This document shows, piece after piece, positions 47,160 through 60,130 of a DNA stretch of 64,000 nt. The notes below the pieces were generated by a model that did not search any database, was not told the origin of the DNA, and worked only from the letters and a program-made list of their open reading frames with translations. The position numbers and the translations under genes were made by a program. How positions within the stretch are numbered: position 1 is the first letter of the stretch; the number at the start of each line of letters is the position of its first letter. Source of the DNA: Isoetes taiwanensis (taxonomy: Eukaryota > Streptophyta > Lycopodiopsida > Isoetales > Isoetaceae). The DNA lies in the NCBI GenBank assembly GCA_021234155.1, contig JAJEKV010000005.1, forward strand, positions 11,637,234 to 11,701,233, given 5' to 3'.

Positions 47160-47900
47160 TCTTACTACGTTACGGTTTTAAAGCTTGACTTGTTTTACTT
47201 TGATCTTAAGCCAATGATTAAGCCCTGGAAGATGGGGTTGGTGCTTATCCGTATGAACTCTTAAACTATTTGCGTCGCGACCAATAAGTAACCACAGAAC
47301 TTCCTCCACCAAAGACTGCACATTTCTAAAGGAGTTGTTGAGAGACCTCCACTTTAGAAACAGGGTTATACTTCGCGATAATGCGGAGTAAGACGTGGTA
47401 GCCATAATTTATCATGAAGGGGTATCTTGGAAGACTCACTTTATCTTGTATAGAAGCGAACTCTACCCGAGATAAATATAATCGCCCATTGTATTTGTTA
47501 CTCCATACATGGCTTAGTAGCATATCTTGATAATACGATTATTACGTTCATTTACGACCATACATGCGAGGATGGTAAGCTGTACTCATAAGCAATTACG
47601 GATGGTGTGAAGAAATCCTTCGAAATGCAGCGACAAACATAGGATCTATATCGATACAATTATACCGGCATCCGTGCAACCTGAAATTTCTTTTTGCAAG
47701 AGCAAAGGCGATTAATCGAGAAGGCGGTGTCGTGGTCGCGACATGGCGAGAGTGAGCCATCTTTGATAATTTGTCGACCGACCATTAATGCATCATATCA
47801 CGGAGTGCGTGGAAGGCCCACAATGAAATCCCGTAGTTATGACTTCCCGCGCGTTAGGCACATCAAAGGTTGCAACTCCACCGGAATAACTTAATTGCTT
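47160..47900 (-). pseudogene. probable integrase region of the - strand gypsy element, unreadable
   Basis: The position between RNase H and the 3' LTR is where integrase belongs. Open fragments on the - strand (47,178-47,405 and 47,326-47,523) include KHQPHLPGLNHWLKI and LYLSRVEFASIQDKVSLP. I cannot identify the HHCC or DDE residues. The assignment is positional only. Confidence 0.3.
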
Positions 47901-48599
47901 TCGGCCAGTTTCGCGACAAACACGTGTGCTAGCGATGTACCTAACCAATATCCTTCTTCAATTTGAAAGGCCAAAAATAGGCGAGGCCGGATCTTAAAAG
48001 TAAGTTTTCATAAAACCCGCATGTCAGCTATAGGGGCTGTTATTATTATTGTCATGGAAGTCGGCTTTTCGCACCCGAAGTGTTGGAACACACAACTTAT
48101 CTTTGTGATATAACAAATTGCCCTCTTTCTTATATGAGCGGAATGCTTCACGTTCTTTTATTGAATGCGGGCTTCCTTACCCAAACTTTCCCAAATATTC
48201 TGAGAATTAGGGATGCATTGGCGAGTGTTCTATCTACTTCCCAAACTTCGGTGAGTGTGGAAATGAAGCGTTACAATGGTCGGGTTATGGAAGGATGGCG
48301 TGACAAAGCATCATAACCACATTGTGCTTTCGTATGTACGTCTCGAAGGTGCATATTCCTCGAGAATTCCATCCATCTTGACGGAGATTTAGGTGGGGTG
48401 GATAGATGGAGATTCGATAGATCCGTATCAGTACGAAACCTTCTACCAAAGAGGTAGTGTCTCAAATCTGAGGCTTACGAACAAGCTACCCGGCAACTCC
48501 GATCATGGGTAGGATATCGCTGCTCCGCATCATTCATCTTCTTTGAATCGTAGGCAACAACTCTGCTACCATTAAAGACTCCGGTGGCTATCTTACTAG

Positions 48600-49500
48600 C
48601 ATCGGTGTCACAATTATCCTTTTGGGGATCGGGCAGGAGTGAGGACGGTGTAGATCAATTAAAAAGCATCCTTTGAGCCGAAAGCCGACTTGGACTTTCC
48701 AATGTTCCATCAATCTAACTGCTTTCTCAAAAGCGCCTTGTAAGTTAGTAAGAGGCTGACAATTGTTGCAAAATCCTTAACAAATTTAAGATAATATCCT
48801 AGGAAGTCCCAGAAACTTTCAGGACCTCGAAACGCGGTATTACCGTGGAATGGGCCAATCCTTTCTTTACTTCTATCTTAGGCTAGATCCGTAGCAATTC
48901 CTTACTGCTGAAATGTACTTTAAATAGTCGACCCTTGGAGTGGCGGGCACATTTAAGAAACTTGGCAGAGGCGGTAAAGCGTCTCTTAAGCCCATAAAGT
49001 AATCGAAGATGTTGTTCGTATTCTTTGCAAAAGTTTTATAGATGAGAATGTCATCAAGAAATAGCAACAAAATTATCCAAGTATTGGCCGGATGTCATTC
49101 ATCAACCATATAAGCGTTAGGGGCATTGGGTCAATCCAAAGGCATATTGGTAAACTCGCTAATGCCCATATCGGTCGCGGCGGACTTATGAATGTCCTCC
49201 TCCTTTATCCTTATCGATGGTATCGAATAAAATCAATCTTTAGAAATATTTTGCTCCTTGTAACTGGTCCATAAGATCATCTGCCCTGGAAATAAGCATA
49301 AGCGATTCTTGATGGTATGCTTATTGGAGTTGCCACTATAATCTTTACATCCTTAAGGAGCCATCTTTCTTCTTGACAAAAGGCCAGGAAGCAAATGGTG
49401 AAAATACTAGGCGAATAAACCCAGTTCAGTAACTCTTGTAGTTGTTTTCTTAAGCTCGCCCTTTCTGGAGGAGCTCATTACGGTATGGGGCCTTCTTGGT
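48600..49500 (-). pseudogene. reverse transcriptase and start of RNase H, - strand gypsy element
   Basis: Reading the - strand across frames gives, in order, APYRNELLQKGELKK (~49,480), SRRKMAP then NKHTIKNRLCLFPG (~49,340), RIKEEDIHKSA (~49,200), YEFTNMPFGLT (~49,150), FLDDILIYKTFAKN (~49,060), LGYYLKFVKDFA (~48,790) and SAFGSKDAF (~48,650). These follow the canonical gypsy RT series: fingers, palm with the catalytic Asp-Asp, then the YYRRFIKDFA-type link to RNase H. At least eight frame changes and several stops interrupt it. Several breaks fall where the family consensus would have CTG or CAG codons. Confidence 0.8.
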
Positions 49501-49779
49501 GGAAGCAGTACAGTTCAAGGTTATTTCACGTTCCACCCCTCGAAGGAGGAAGCTTGTGGATCTCATCTCACGGAAGGAAAAAGATCGTAAAATTCTCAGA
49601 AGGGTAGCAATGTCACGGTGCCGCGTCAATTACTTGCTTCGCTTGAGTCGGAACTCAATGGAGGCAAGTTTAATGAAGAACAAAGGAGTTCATTCTAGCG
49701 TATAGCTTTTCTAACTTGTTTATTGACATGCGGCGCATAATGAATTAAAGGGTATAGATCACCTTTATAGTCACCGCGT

Positions 49780-50150
49780 GCTCCGGTAAGCGTTGAAGGT
49801 GACCTCCGTTTCTCCACGGTCTATGTTGGCCTTGGCGGATGCTAAAAACTCCATTCCAACAATAAGATCATATTTGCCAATGTCCATTAATGGCACCAAG
49901 GCAGAAATTCTAACGGCATACTTAAAAGGTTAATCACAGTGACCATCAGGTGTCACGATCTTACCGGCTGAAATGTAGATGGGATCTCAACGTTTCAATT
50001 TCGCGATGCACAGGCCATTCTGGGAGAAACAAAATTATCATTACTGCAGGTGTCCATCAAAATTATGGAAGGGCTTCATACACTTGGCCTATTGTAGAAA
50101 TGTGAGAGCTTTCAGCGTTACTGTCTCTATAAGCTGACAAGAATATGAGG
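49780..50150 (-). pseudogene. protease-domain remnant, - strand gypsy element
   Basis: The - strand reads NPIYISAG-like then KIVTPDGHCD, ALVPLMDIGKYDLIVGMEFL and KANIDRGETEVTFN. That is the C-terminal half of a retropepsin-like domain as in plant gypsy elements (the LDGYDVILGMDWL-type block). The catalytic DTG/DSG segment upstream is not readable. It lies about 300 bases upstream of the RT, as expected. Confidence 0.6.
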
Positions 50151-50154
50151 CATA

Positions 50155-51430
50155 CCCAGTGAATGGCGCTGGAATTTCGTCCTCCCTTGAGAGATTGGAT
50201 TCGGATCTTCAATCAAGATGCGGCCATGGCCAAGTACAGGCGTCTAGCGTGGCGATGCGGGCAGTGCATGAAGTGTCGAGGCCCTCATACATGGCATGCC
50301 TTATCCGTGAACTGTTCTACGGCCTCTTTAGGAATTAAGAATTTGTAGAGGCCGAACTCCTTGCGGCATTGTTACGCTTATGCGAAGCGTGCTAAGGCGA
50401 CTTTCTTCTCGGCGGTAAGGAGAATTGTCGAGGGGCCGGACTTAGCGAGCGGGGTTTTATGAAGCGTGGGCGGTGATGGTTGCGGTAAGGAGGCCGAATT
50501 AATGATCTTGGTTCCTTGGCGTGTCCTCCTCGAGGCTTGAAATGCCTTAACCGCTCACCACTCGCGATTTTGAGTCTATAGCCTTGACCATGCGTTTAAT
50601 GGATGGGGCCAACCTTCATTATGGCCTCGCCCTTTTCGTTCAATTTCACAGTACATACAAGCCTCAAAGCGCGCCGAGATTCATCCCGTGTAGGCACGAG
50701 CGGACATGCCGCGCCGTTCCAACTTTAGTAAGTGCGAATCATTGTGGCATTTGTCGCGAGGCCGTAATCTCGATTTGAAGCCAGCGAACTTCGCCGAACT
50801 TGCACTGCTCTGTCAGGTGCCAGCTGCAACGCCAACCGCTTCCACCAAATCACGGGCAGCTCCGGTAAGGTTGAGGTGGTGGCAACTTCCTGCTACATCC
50901 CTTCTCCCGTCATTCCATAGGACTTCCCAAACTCCTTCATTTCGTCCAACCAAGATTCGCATTCAGCCTCTCTGGATTTCCCATCAAAGCGAAAGGCCAA
51001 CTGGATTTCTTCCATATACTGGTGCCATTTTGTATCGCGGTTTTCGGTATTCTGCTTATCCTTCGCCTCGGTAGTCCTTTGTCACGATAGCGATGACGGA
51101 AGACACGAAGTGGTTGAATGTGAGCTGGCTATCCTTAAGAGGAACCGATGGCGTTTTGCTATGGAGTCCTCTAACTTTATGCAGTCTGAGGAGCTAGCTA
51201 CGGGAGGAGATGGTACATTTAATGAAAATTGGACTTAATGGTATTGAGTAATTAAGTCCGTCCTCTACGAGTTTGTTAGAGTGGATTGGTATGCAACACA
51301 TAGGCCTAACAATTAGCCAGAGTTGCCTTTTCATTAACATCAATTCTGTTGAGGGGTAAAGAACCTCGCGGCGTTGGGGAGGTGTTGCCAAAGCGGCGTT
51401 CGATACCGCAGTCTATAAGGGAGCATTCAT
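50155..51430 (-). pseudogene. probable gag region, - strand gypsy element
   Basis: This occupies the position expected for gag. At ~50,270 the - strand gives GPRHFMHCPHRHARR, which could be the end of a CCHC zinc knuckle, but the first two cysteines are not clear. The rest is not readable. The segment 50,341-50,640 contains no CAG or CTG at all, an unusual composition. Confidence 0.35.
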
Positions 51431-54400
51431 GAATATATAAAAGCGGTTACATTAATGTACAATCCTTTAAAATAATCGAGAGACAAAAGAATATATACAA
51501 ACAAAGACAATATTTTTATTTCATTCAAGTTAGTACAACAACAAGTTGATTGGTACATGGGTTAAGACAAAGTAGGTATGATCACGATTGGGAACTTTTA
51601 AAGTTTTCCTTTCGCTGCAATGCTTGACAACAAAGCGTAACGGGAAGAGATCAGGCCTAGGGTTGTGAGGAATTTTTGGCGAGGATCGTAAAGCGGGGTG
51701 CTCTCCCGTGCATTTCGAGTTTATAACGTGCCGGGCTTGGAATGATGATTGCTTGGTATTCCCCATGTTGGGCCCTTGATAATGAGAAGGTTAAAAGCCT
51801 TAGCATAGCATAAAGTTGCGCAAAGGTGAGTGGATTCGTCCTCGAAAACCGTGCTGCTCGCATTCAATTAGTCAGTGCAACCGCGGGGTCATCGCCGGAT
51901 GCTGAGCTTTCGGTCCCTAAGGATGTTAACTATCTCGACCCTTTAATGAGTCATTAGGGCTCTCGGTGGCGGTAGTTCGATCATAGCCTTCCCTCCCACT
52001 CTGGATATTATTCCCCATATCTCGGCCTTAGTCTTGATCGATTGGTCGGGATAAAATCTCTCAATAACTCCCTTGTCGGTGATTCTCTCTCATATTCCCA
52101 AAATGGTTTCCCTGCAACATAGTTAAAATGAATAGAGAACATTTGTAATGCCGCATATTCTAAACTTTAATGCTTTTGAAGAGGATGTCATAAAGAAACA
52201 ATTCAATTACTCATCAAAGAGAACTTTGTATTTAATAAGTAAATAGGGTACACCATTTTCCAATATGGTCCCAGGTTGCCAATCAAAATCATAAATAGGC
52301 GTATATATATATATATATAACCAAAAAGGTGTATAGCACCATTAATTAAGGAACTAGGCCCTCTTATCCACGGCTAGGAGGTGGTGGGCGGTCGGTGTCG
52401 CGGCGAGGATTACCCGGGTCCTACTTGTGGCAGCCGCGGAATCACAACCTCACGGTGGATATACAGCGGCCAATGGGGGCTGCCGTGAGCTTCATTTATC
52501 CAAAGGCAATATCGACCCAAGGCGTCGAGGCTGAGATCCCGTCGATGCAGTACATAAGTAAGCGTCTGATAGGGGAAACTTCTTTATACAGCGGCGGTGT
52601 AAATACCTGGCGGAGGCCCACCATGAAGCTTGACCTGCAGCCCTAGATCTGGGCTATGAGAGGACTTGCGGAGTGTCGGAAGGCCGACAAAGAAGCGGTA
52701 GGTGGTTACCGGCTTACCCAACCTCCCTTGCGGGTCTCGAGATCTTGCCACTTCTTATCAAGTCCATGGGGCTTCTTCCTCGTGAGAGCTCACATTGCTC
52801 CTCCTTCTTGTCTTGAGGTTATGATATAAATCTTCACCCTCATCGCGTCGAGTCGGAGGGAACCTCCAACCATTGATAATTGAGGTCCCTTAGCGTCAGG
52901 CATAAGTGCGGGTTCGGCGGTTCTGCATCCGCGAGAGTCTCGAAGCGTGTAAGAGTCTTCCGTAGGCTCTATATGGTCTCTGTGAGCTGGAAGCGGTGCA
53001 CCTCGAGAAGGCTTCGGTAGAAGTGAAATCGATAAAATCATCCATACAATACTCATGGCTAAATTACAAAATTACATACGGGTCTTTGCTTTAGCGTCGA
53101 GAATCCGACCTACCACCATATGATCACGTCGAGGATAATATCATCGAGAAGGTACTCTTGCCCTTGGTGATGGATAAGCTGGAGGCCGTCCTAACCACGA
53201 CAAGCCTATGAAAGCGTTCAGTGGTAGCTCTCACGCTAGCTCTCTGAGCAGAAGTCGCCCAGCATACCTATATCATCATCCCCTCCTCGGAGGATTTCGA
53301 GGGCAGTTGCCCTTCTCTACGAGGAAGCGAGTTTCATCCTCAACGTATTGGTCCATGAGGATGGCTAGAAGTAGCTTCCGGTTAAGCGCCACGATCTTTG
53401 GACCAGCGGCGAGGTGTTTACCCATCGGAGTTTCCTTCAAGGAACGTCATAAGCGTATTACGCCTAACATCTCTTGGGATATCTCGGCTCTAAATACAAT
53501 TAGAGGGGAGGATCCCCGAGGAATACCGCGAGGAAGCATTTCCTCCCATGTAAGTCAAAGAGATCGGTGCTAATCCGGATGCGGCATACTAATGATGAGG
53601 AGTCTATCGCGTTGGCATAGCAAAGGTTGCATAGTCGAAGGGAACTTGTGGATCCCATTTCTCTCCATCATGGTACCCAGGGCGGCAAGATTAAGTGACC
53701 ATGGTAGAAGGAGGAGAGAGGTTGGGAGAAACGATCCCGAAATAACTTTAAAAGTCCCTTTAAATCCGCTGTGGTGACGTCGGCATTTTATTTTATATTT
53801 TCATAAAACCATTAAACTTTTAATTCAAATGTAAAGAGATATACTTTATTAAATATTACGAAATATTTACAAATCACGGACTCCATGAAGTAAGCTAAAA
53901 CTCCCCAGGTATCCTCTGGTGAGGGAGGCTAGATCGCCAGAGCATTATGGTGACCCTCTTTAGTGGATAAGCATAAAGATTAGCATCACCAAAAGTGCCA
54001 CCAAATTAGGCTTCGGTACCCTCTTGGGCGTAAAGTACAAAGATGCACTTGGGAAGCGGGGAGATCGGTCTTGAGCTGGCGTCTCGCGATCTCATTGACC
54101 TCGAAAGGTAATACGATCGGAAGCTCTGTGAACCACGAAATTTCGCCGGATTTCATAGAGCCCGCGATAAATTCGGTGTGGGGCTCCTCGTGCCAGGGCT
54201 TTCTGGTAGGCCCCATCGATGCCGGCCACCGTCTTAGCCCCAGCAGCGGTCGGAGCTATCCGCGGCTAATAGCGCCTCCGGTCGGCACTTCGTCTTCTTC
54301 CCAAAAAGCCTAGGCAGTCCTTGGTTCTCTTTTAATGCTGCAGGCCTTATAGACTCGCCCTTCTTCGATTATACTTGATGCGATTAGCGTCGGGGATTGG

Positions 54401-55842
54401 GCCAATACACTCGGTCTCCTCCATCTAGCTAGTCGCTGGTCTTGCCGGTCCGCTCCTCTTTGTTCAAGCTTCTCCACGTTCTTCCACGGGCCCTCCTCAA
54501 GTCTTCGAATCACGAGCAAAAGTTGAATGCTGACGCGGCGATTAAAGTTGGCATGGTACCGGTGTGAGTAGCGGATATGTCTATCGAATGGTTATCGGAT
54601 GAATTATCGCGATATCGAGGATTTCTCCCCATACAAAGCTGTTGGAATCCTCATCGGTATGGGGAACCTCGATAAGCTCGCCATCAATGGCCGAGCAAAG
54701 CGTCCAGAAGTACACAATATTCCCTTCCACGCGAGTACGCCGTATCACGCCCTCTCAATCTCTATGATCATCTTCTCAGGCCAAACCCTAATACGATTCG
54801 GCCTGCGTCGATATCTTCCTCCTACGTATGGCCTTCTGCTTTCGGAGGGATGGGAATTTAATAGGCATCATGACCATGGCCGGGTTGCTGCGACAATAGA
54901 TAATAGGAAGTGGCGAAGAGTTCATGGATCAAAATGGCTCAGTGATAGATAGGATATGGAATCACGTTGTTCTCAAACCTATTCACTTCAGCTCATCCAG
55001 CGATTATATCAATAAGGCTCGAGATTAAGTAGCCATGTGTAGCGGCAATCAGGTAGTAAATCTCCGCGATGCTCAGGTAGTTGGATCGAAGACTCTTGGT
55101 GATGGCCATATAGCGGATAGTGGTGGCGGCAAAGGGATAGCAAGAAACTAAGATGCCACCAGGCACAAAATTGCTTGGCGGAGCAAAGGTTGATGATGCG
55201 ATGGCGATGGTGAATGACTCGAGCGGTTAGGAAGCGGAAGCAAAAGCAAAATGACAGAAATGGATTTGTTAAGCGGTACTTAACTTTTTAAAATTTCAAA
55301 TTTTTCCTTATTAACCGAAATTTTATTATTAAAAAATTATCACGAGGCGAATCACAGCGCCAACCGGTGAGCCGGCTGCATTATCTGGGCTTCCTTTCGG
55401 TAGGCGTCGTCGAAAAACGGCGCCGAGTTGACTCTGGCGGAGCCAGCGATCGACTTCGAATGCGGCGGGTGAGGCGCTGGCAAGCATTTATTCTGCGCTT
55501 GACTACAAAACTACAAAACTAAGCGGTAGAGTTTGTTTCCGGGCCTGCCCTTGACATTTTTAATAGAGTTGTTGTTCTGGATAATTCGAGTACGCCCGAT
55601 CAGAAATGGAACCATCATCTTATTGCGTCATTTTGAGCTACCCATTGACACACAGGCCTCCAATCTTGGGCCTCACTTCAAAGCTACAATTTCTTAACTA
55701 ACCCTAACACCAGAGCCAAACAGCAAAGAGAACTAGCGACACGTGGCTTAGCCTCCTCCTAACTTCTGGTGCTACGAGTTAGTGTTTGGCCGATTACTAT
55801 GATTTCGAGCAGCGATACGGCTCACGTTCTGCTATTGACGCT
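51431..55842. other. unassigned interior of the gypsy element, possibly a nested insertion
   Basis: About 4.4 kb holds a TATATATATATATATA run (~52,303) and several open frames of 60-120 codons on both strands. The - strand frame at 53,986-54,216 (GSMKSGEISWFTELPIVLPF) looks protein-like but I do not recognise it. A short A/T-rich interval at 55,270-55,340 precedes GC-richer sequence. GCAGCGATACGG (~55,809) could be a corrupted tRNA-Met primer-binding site. Confidence 0.35.
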
Positions 55843-57363
55843 CGAATATATCGACCCACCGGTTATACATCACGAGGACTTTCCCCTCCCATGGCGATCA
55901 GCTCACCATGAAGCGGGGCCCTCGATACGTGTTCGGGCCATCTATGAAATGAGGCCGAAGAAGAGTTCTGAAAGAAGTCATTACATTACGCCTTCAATGG
56001 GACTCGTCGGCGGAAGCATGAATACAAGGGTTAGCACACAACCGCGAATACATAAAGCGCATCCATCCAAAATACCAGCGGCGCCAAGTGTACATCTAAT
56101 CCTAAGCCCAAACCGAAGGTTTCTGCATTTCGGACTCTGGTGAGGTCGGTGACGGCTGGAGCTCAAGAATCGGCCAGGCCAGGAGTCTTGGCATGGCGTT
56201 GGTGGCATAGAACATCGGCTAGGGTTGTCCTCCATCCACGCCCTCGTGCACTTTAGGATGGGTCAATTCATGCTATGCTTGGCTATAGCCTTCGGGAAGG
56301 CGGGTTCAAGGGGATCGCCTTTTTAATTTCTCGGGTCATGGCCTGGTCAGATGGGGCAGGTCGAGCGTCGCCTTCGAGGAATCCATGATGGTTCCATGGT
56401 GAAGGCTGAGAATCGTGCGCATCGTGACCCGCATCCATTACCGACTTACTCACCCTAAATCTACTCAAAGTGCAAGGTGCTCCATCACGGATCACACCTC
56501 TACCACCGAGGGTGTGGACATACAGGCCTCATTGACCATTTCTCCGGGCCCTAATAACTGGCAGCAGGAGTCGGGGTAGCGTAACAGGTGCAAGACCCGC
56601 CTCAATGTCACCAGCATGTTCCTTATGCGGTGCTAAAGCGGTCATATCAGGACCGGTGGGCTCTTGTGCCGCAGGCATATAATGAGACTCTCGAGTATCT
56701 GGAGCATGCTACAATGCACCACGGTTGAGGAGAGTCTCTACCCCGTAATCCCCGTTTGATCCGGATTAAACAAAGAGGCTAACAATCCATCCTTTTGAGT
56801 AAGAACCCGAATTGAATAAAGAGAACTTGCTTGGCACAATCAAGGGTTAGTTTCTATGATTGAATCCACCAAAGAGCGAGGAAAGCGGACACAACCAAAG
56901 CGTTATCAGAATCCACATAGCCACCCACGAATTACGCGGATTTCGTTTCCATGAAACGCCTCCATCTCTCTCACAGAGTTGAGAATTCAGGCGTTGATTC
57001 TTAGGGACTGGTATGGTGGCTCTCTGCTGGTGTATGATGAAGCATTTCGACTCCTGGCCTTCCTTAATTAGATCTTCGAGTCAATCCACGGGGATAGGGG
57101 TCAGAGTTGGCATCCCCTAACTTGGCAACCCCATGCTTGTCGATTGGGGCGGGTGGCGTATCCCAAGCGGTAATTAGCCTAATTAGGTTATTATGTAAAT
57201 GTATTAGAAAATTAGCATAGCTAATTTAATCCTTTCGCCCCTAGATTTAATTAAAGTTCCATACCCCCATGGTGAAGTACCTTTAGGGGGTGGCGTGCTT
57301 GTATTTGTACGTGTCGATATGAATGCGTGGCGTGGAAATTTGTATAAATGCGGTGGAGCGTCA
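55843..57363 (-). repeat. 5' LTR (right copy) of the - strand gypsy element
   Basis: This is a direct repeat of 44,655-46,127. The outer edge GGAGCGTCA ends at 57,363, matching GAGGCGTCA of the left copy, so the - strand LTR begins TGACGC. The two copies differ by many small indels and by CTG/CAG-centred changes, so the age of insertion cannot be estimated from them. Confidence 0.8.
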
Positions 57364-60130
57364 CAAACAATGGTCGGTATGGCACGGTAGGCGATTGGCC
57401 TTTATCGGGGATATATCCTTGACAAAGCCTTTCAATCGGAACTTCATCCACAAAAGATATGGAGCGGGGAGACTTTGCATTGCGCGCTAAACAAGTAAAG
57501 CAACTGGGGCAAAGTTAGGCATCGATGAACTCATTAACGTCCAGAAAAGTTCCCAAGCTTGATGCATCAATATCATCGCCGGTACATGCTGACCATCATG
57601 AATCCAACTGAATCTCACCATGGGAATACCTTAAATACCGTAATCAAATAAGAAGTGGGAGAACACATATCATTTTTATTTTGACCCGATGCATTATCAA
57701 GCTGTAAGAAGTAGAGATTTCGAGGAAGAGATTGAAGCCTTCTAAGTTGGCGATTAGAAGATGAAGGCATCTTCTCTTATGCGTAGCTTATCTTTAAGTG
57801 GTCAGTATCTTTTAGGACGTAATTTTGCAATCATGGATTCTGCTTCCACGGATCCACGCGCCACATCTTCTTCCGGCAACTCAAGATAGTGTAGGATCTA
57901 GAAGTGATCCAACATGAAAGTTGAGTCATCCTTCCAAGATCCAAGAGAGAAATGATAATGCATAAGCCGTCCACCATGACCATGTGTCAATGCTCTGTCA
58001 AAGTACGCTCTTCAAAGCGATCTCCTCTCCAACCAGTTACTGCGAGATGGTGACTTCTTGGTGTGAGTGTTTGACGATCCATCTTATCATGTATTATGCA
58101 AAAGGAACTTTACGGCGAAAACGATGTGATAATGCACGCCAATGCCAATATTGACTCCCTCTGAGGCGTTGTTTCAACATATATGCCAGCCCGTTGATTT
58201 GAGAGGGTTCTTCCTCCTTATCTTTTGTTCTTTCCAATTGCAGCAGTGACTACACATATGTTACGCTTGGAAATCGTATTTTTTTTGCTATCTTGGCGAT
58301 GCGGAAATCACTTTCTTCCAAATATTGTAAGAGACAAAGGTTGCCTCTTTTCTGTCAATTCTTCCACCACGGCACCCACTTCCTTATGTATGCTCTTCTT
58401 ATTAAGGATGGAAGGAAGTTTGCGGTATTCTCCCTTATATCATCCTTTCCTTTTGCTTCTATGGCCGATGCTCTCCAGCATTCTCACTAATGAATAATAA
58501 AGCACGCTTTAAGCCCAGCTAGTGTCATGATCTAAAGGCTTCTTAAGAGCTTTGTATTACCATGCTCGCCCGTTTTCCACCTAACTTTCCGAACCTCTTC
58601 CTCCAGCTATAAAGCGTGGGCCGAAGCTGACTCCTAGAATACTTGGCATACATGCGAGTGATAGCACTTCCTCGGAGACCACTTTTCGCCTCGGTATGCA
58701 ATATAAGTTACACTCAACATAAAAACAAAGCGTAATCCAGCCTTTGCTTGATTGAGAATAAATTCTTTCTTAAGGCACATACTTGCTCACCGACAGTTTT
58801 TTGACACGTGCGTCCTTGCGACGTATTGTTGATTTTAGAGCACTCTTGATTGACTTGGGGCTATCCTCTCACCTTGCTATCCTTTAGTTCCCTCGACCCA
58901 CTCTTCATAGTTATATTTCCTTTTCCTCTTGAATTGCTTCTCAACATCAACCAAGCACTCAACTACGAGTCATCATGGCGGCTTCGAGAGCTTGTAAAAT
59001 GTTAATGAAACTATCCTGCATCATGACGAAACATCATGGGTCTCGAGATTTACTAAAGCTGTTAGCTATATAGGCCTCTCGGCACAAGCATGACATGACC
59101 TGATATTTTGGTTTCCGTTGGATCTATTATGTTACCTTTGTAAGCCCGACCTTTTGATACCCAAGAACTCGCCGTCTATAGCATCGAGGATCACTAAAGA
59201 CTATATTAGCCTCCGAATATTTTAGATCAATGCAGGAGTGAAGAATGTAGCATGGCAACCTATTAGATCTATTTAAGGTAGTAGGAAGCATCTCATCTTG
59301 GCTTAAACAACTACGAGACCAAAGGCGAGGCTGACTAGATTCTCATGACCTCCAATCTCCTCTGATCTACGTCTTCTTCATTTGTTCTTGTGTTGCTTGG
59401 TTCACGGTGAAGCGATGGCGATGTCGGCAGACTCTTGGCGAGATGGTGGACTACTAGATAGATCCTCTTGTGAAGGGCAAATTGAGATCACCGAGCGTAT
59501 CTTCACTTGAGGGAGCCACTCATTTTGTTTTACATCCCTCTTAGGCCACTTGAATAGATGGTACTTTCCTCACCAATGTTATCACGCCCCTCCAGCGGTG
59601 GAAGCTACGTGATGGGATCCGCGGACTCCATTGACCTCAATTACTTACATTTGAAGGATCCTATTTCCTTCCCCATGAAAGTGGTTCTATTCAAAATATG
59701 TCGGGCAACAATTGTGCTTCCGGCCGAATAGGTTTATGTGAGGGGAAAAGTGAACTGTTTCAATCAAAGTGGCTTTTAGAACATATAGAATTAGGCGAAA
59801 AATAAACAATAAACAAGCAAAAGTAAACCATTTAGTATAGAAGACAAAATTTTGGTCTAACTTTGGAGCCTAAATGGCCATGAAACTCGACCCAGGCGAA
59901 ACAGTTGGATCAAATGAAGCCATGGCTCATTGATCAAATTCAAACCATAATAGCGTGGCCAGTGTGAATTTGGAACAAATGGCATACATAAAGCCATTTG
60001 ATCGAAGTGCACCGTTTCGTCCAAATGGCGCCATGAGCGCCATTTAACCAAATTCACACCATTTCAACCTTGCACCATGTTCAATACCGAATGGGCGCCA
60101 TGAAGCCATTACCAATACCATTTTAAAATT
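57364..60130. other. no gene recognised
   Basis: About 2.8 kb. The open frames at 58,225-58,497 overlap each other and show only hydrophobic, low-information sequence. The segment 58,860-59,700 may be retroelement remnant, but no motif is readable. Confidence 0.4.
59880..60115. repeat. imperfect short repeats of CCATTTGATCAAATTCA / AAATGGCGCCATGA
   Basis: Variants of GAAGCCAT(GG/TT), GATCAAATTCAAACCAT, CATTTGATCGAAGTGCACC and AAATGGCGCCATGAGCGCC occur several times in 230 bases, in both orientations. This is a small complex repeat with no coding. Confidence 0.55.

Larger units (their letters stand above)
44655..57363 (-). mobile_element. degraded Ty3/gypsy retrotransposon on the - strand with both LTRs
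   Basis: A direct repeat of about 1.5 kb flanks an 9.7 kb interior. Immediately inside the left copy, TTCTCCCCTCCTT (46,128-46,140) is, on the - strand, a polypurine tract AAGGAGGGGAGAA followed by LTR start TGACGC. So the element reads right to left: 5' LTR 55.84-57.36, protease ~50.1-49.8, RT ~49.5-48.83, RNase H start ~48.8-48.6, then integrase and 3' LTR. RT wording is that of ordinary plant gypsy/chromovirus elements, unlike the Tat-like element at 1-9.5 kb. About 4.4 kb between the 5' LTR and gag/protease remain unassigned, so another insertion may be nested there. All coding is broken; part may be sequence error. Confidence 0.75.

Noticed and set aside
55700..55725. TAACACCAGAGCC as a tRNA primer-binding site
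   Set aside because: Wrong orientation and too far from the LTR edge; the weak candidate at ~55,809 fits position better but is also unproven.
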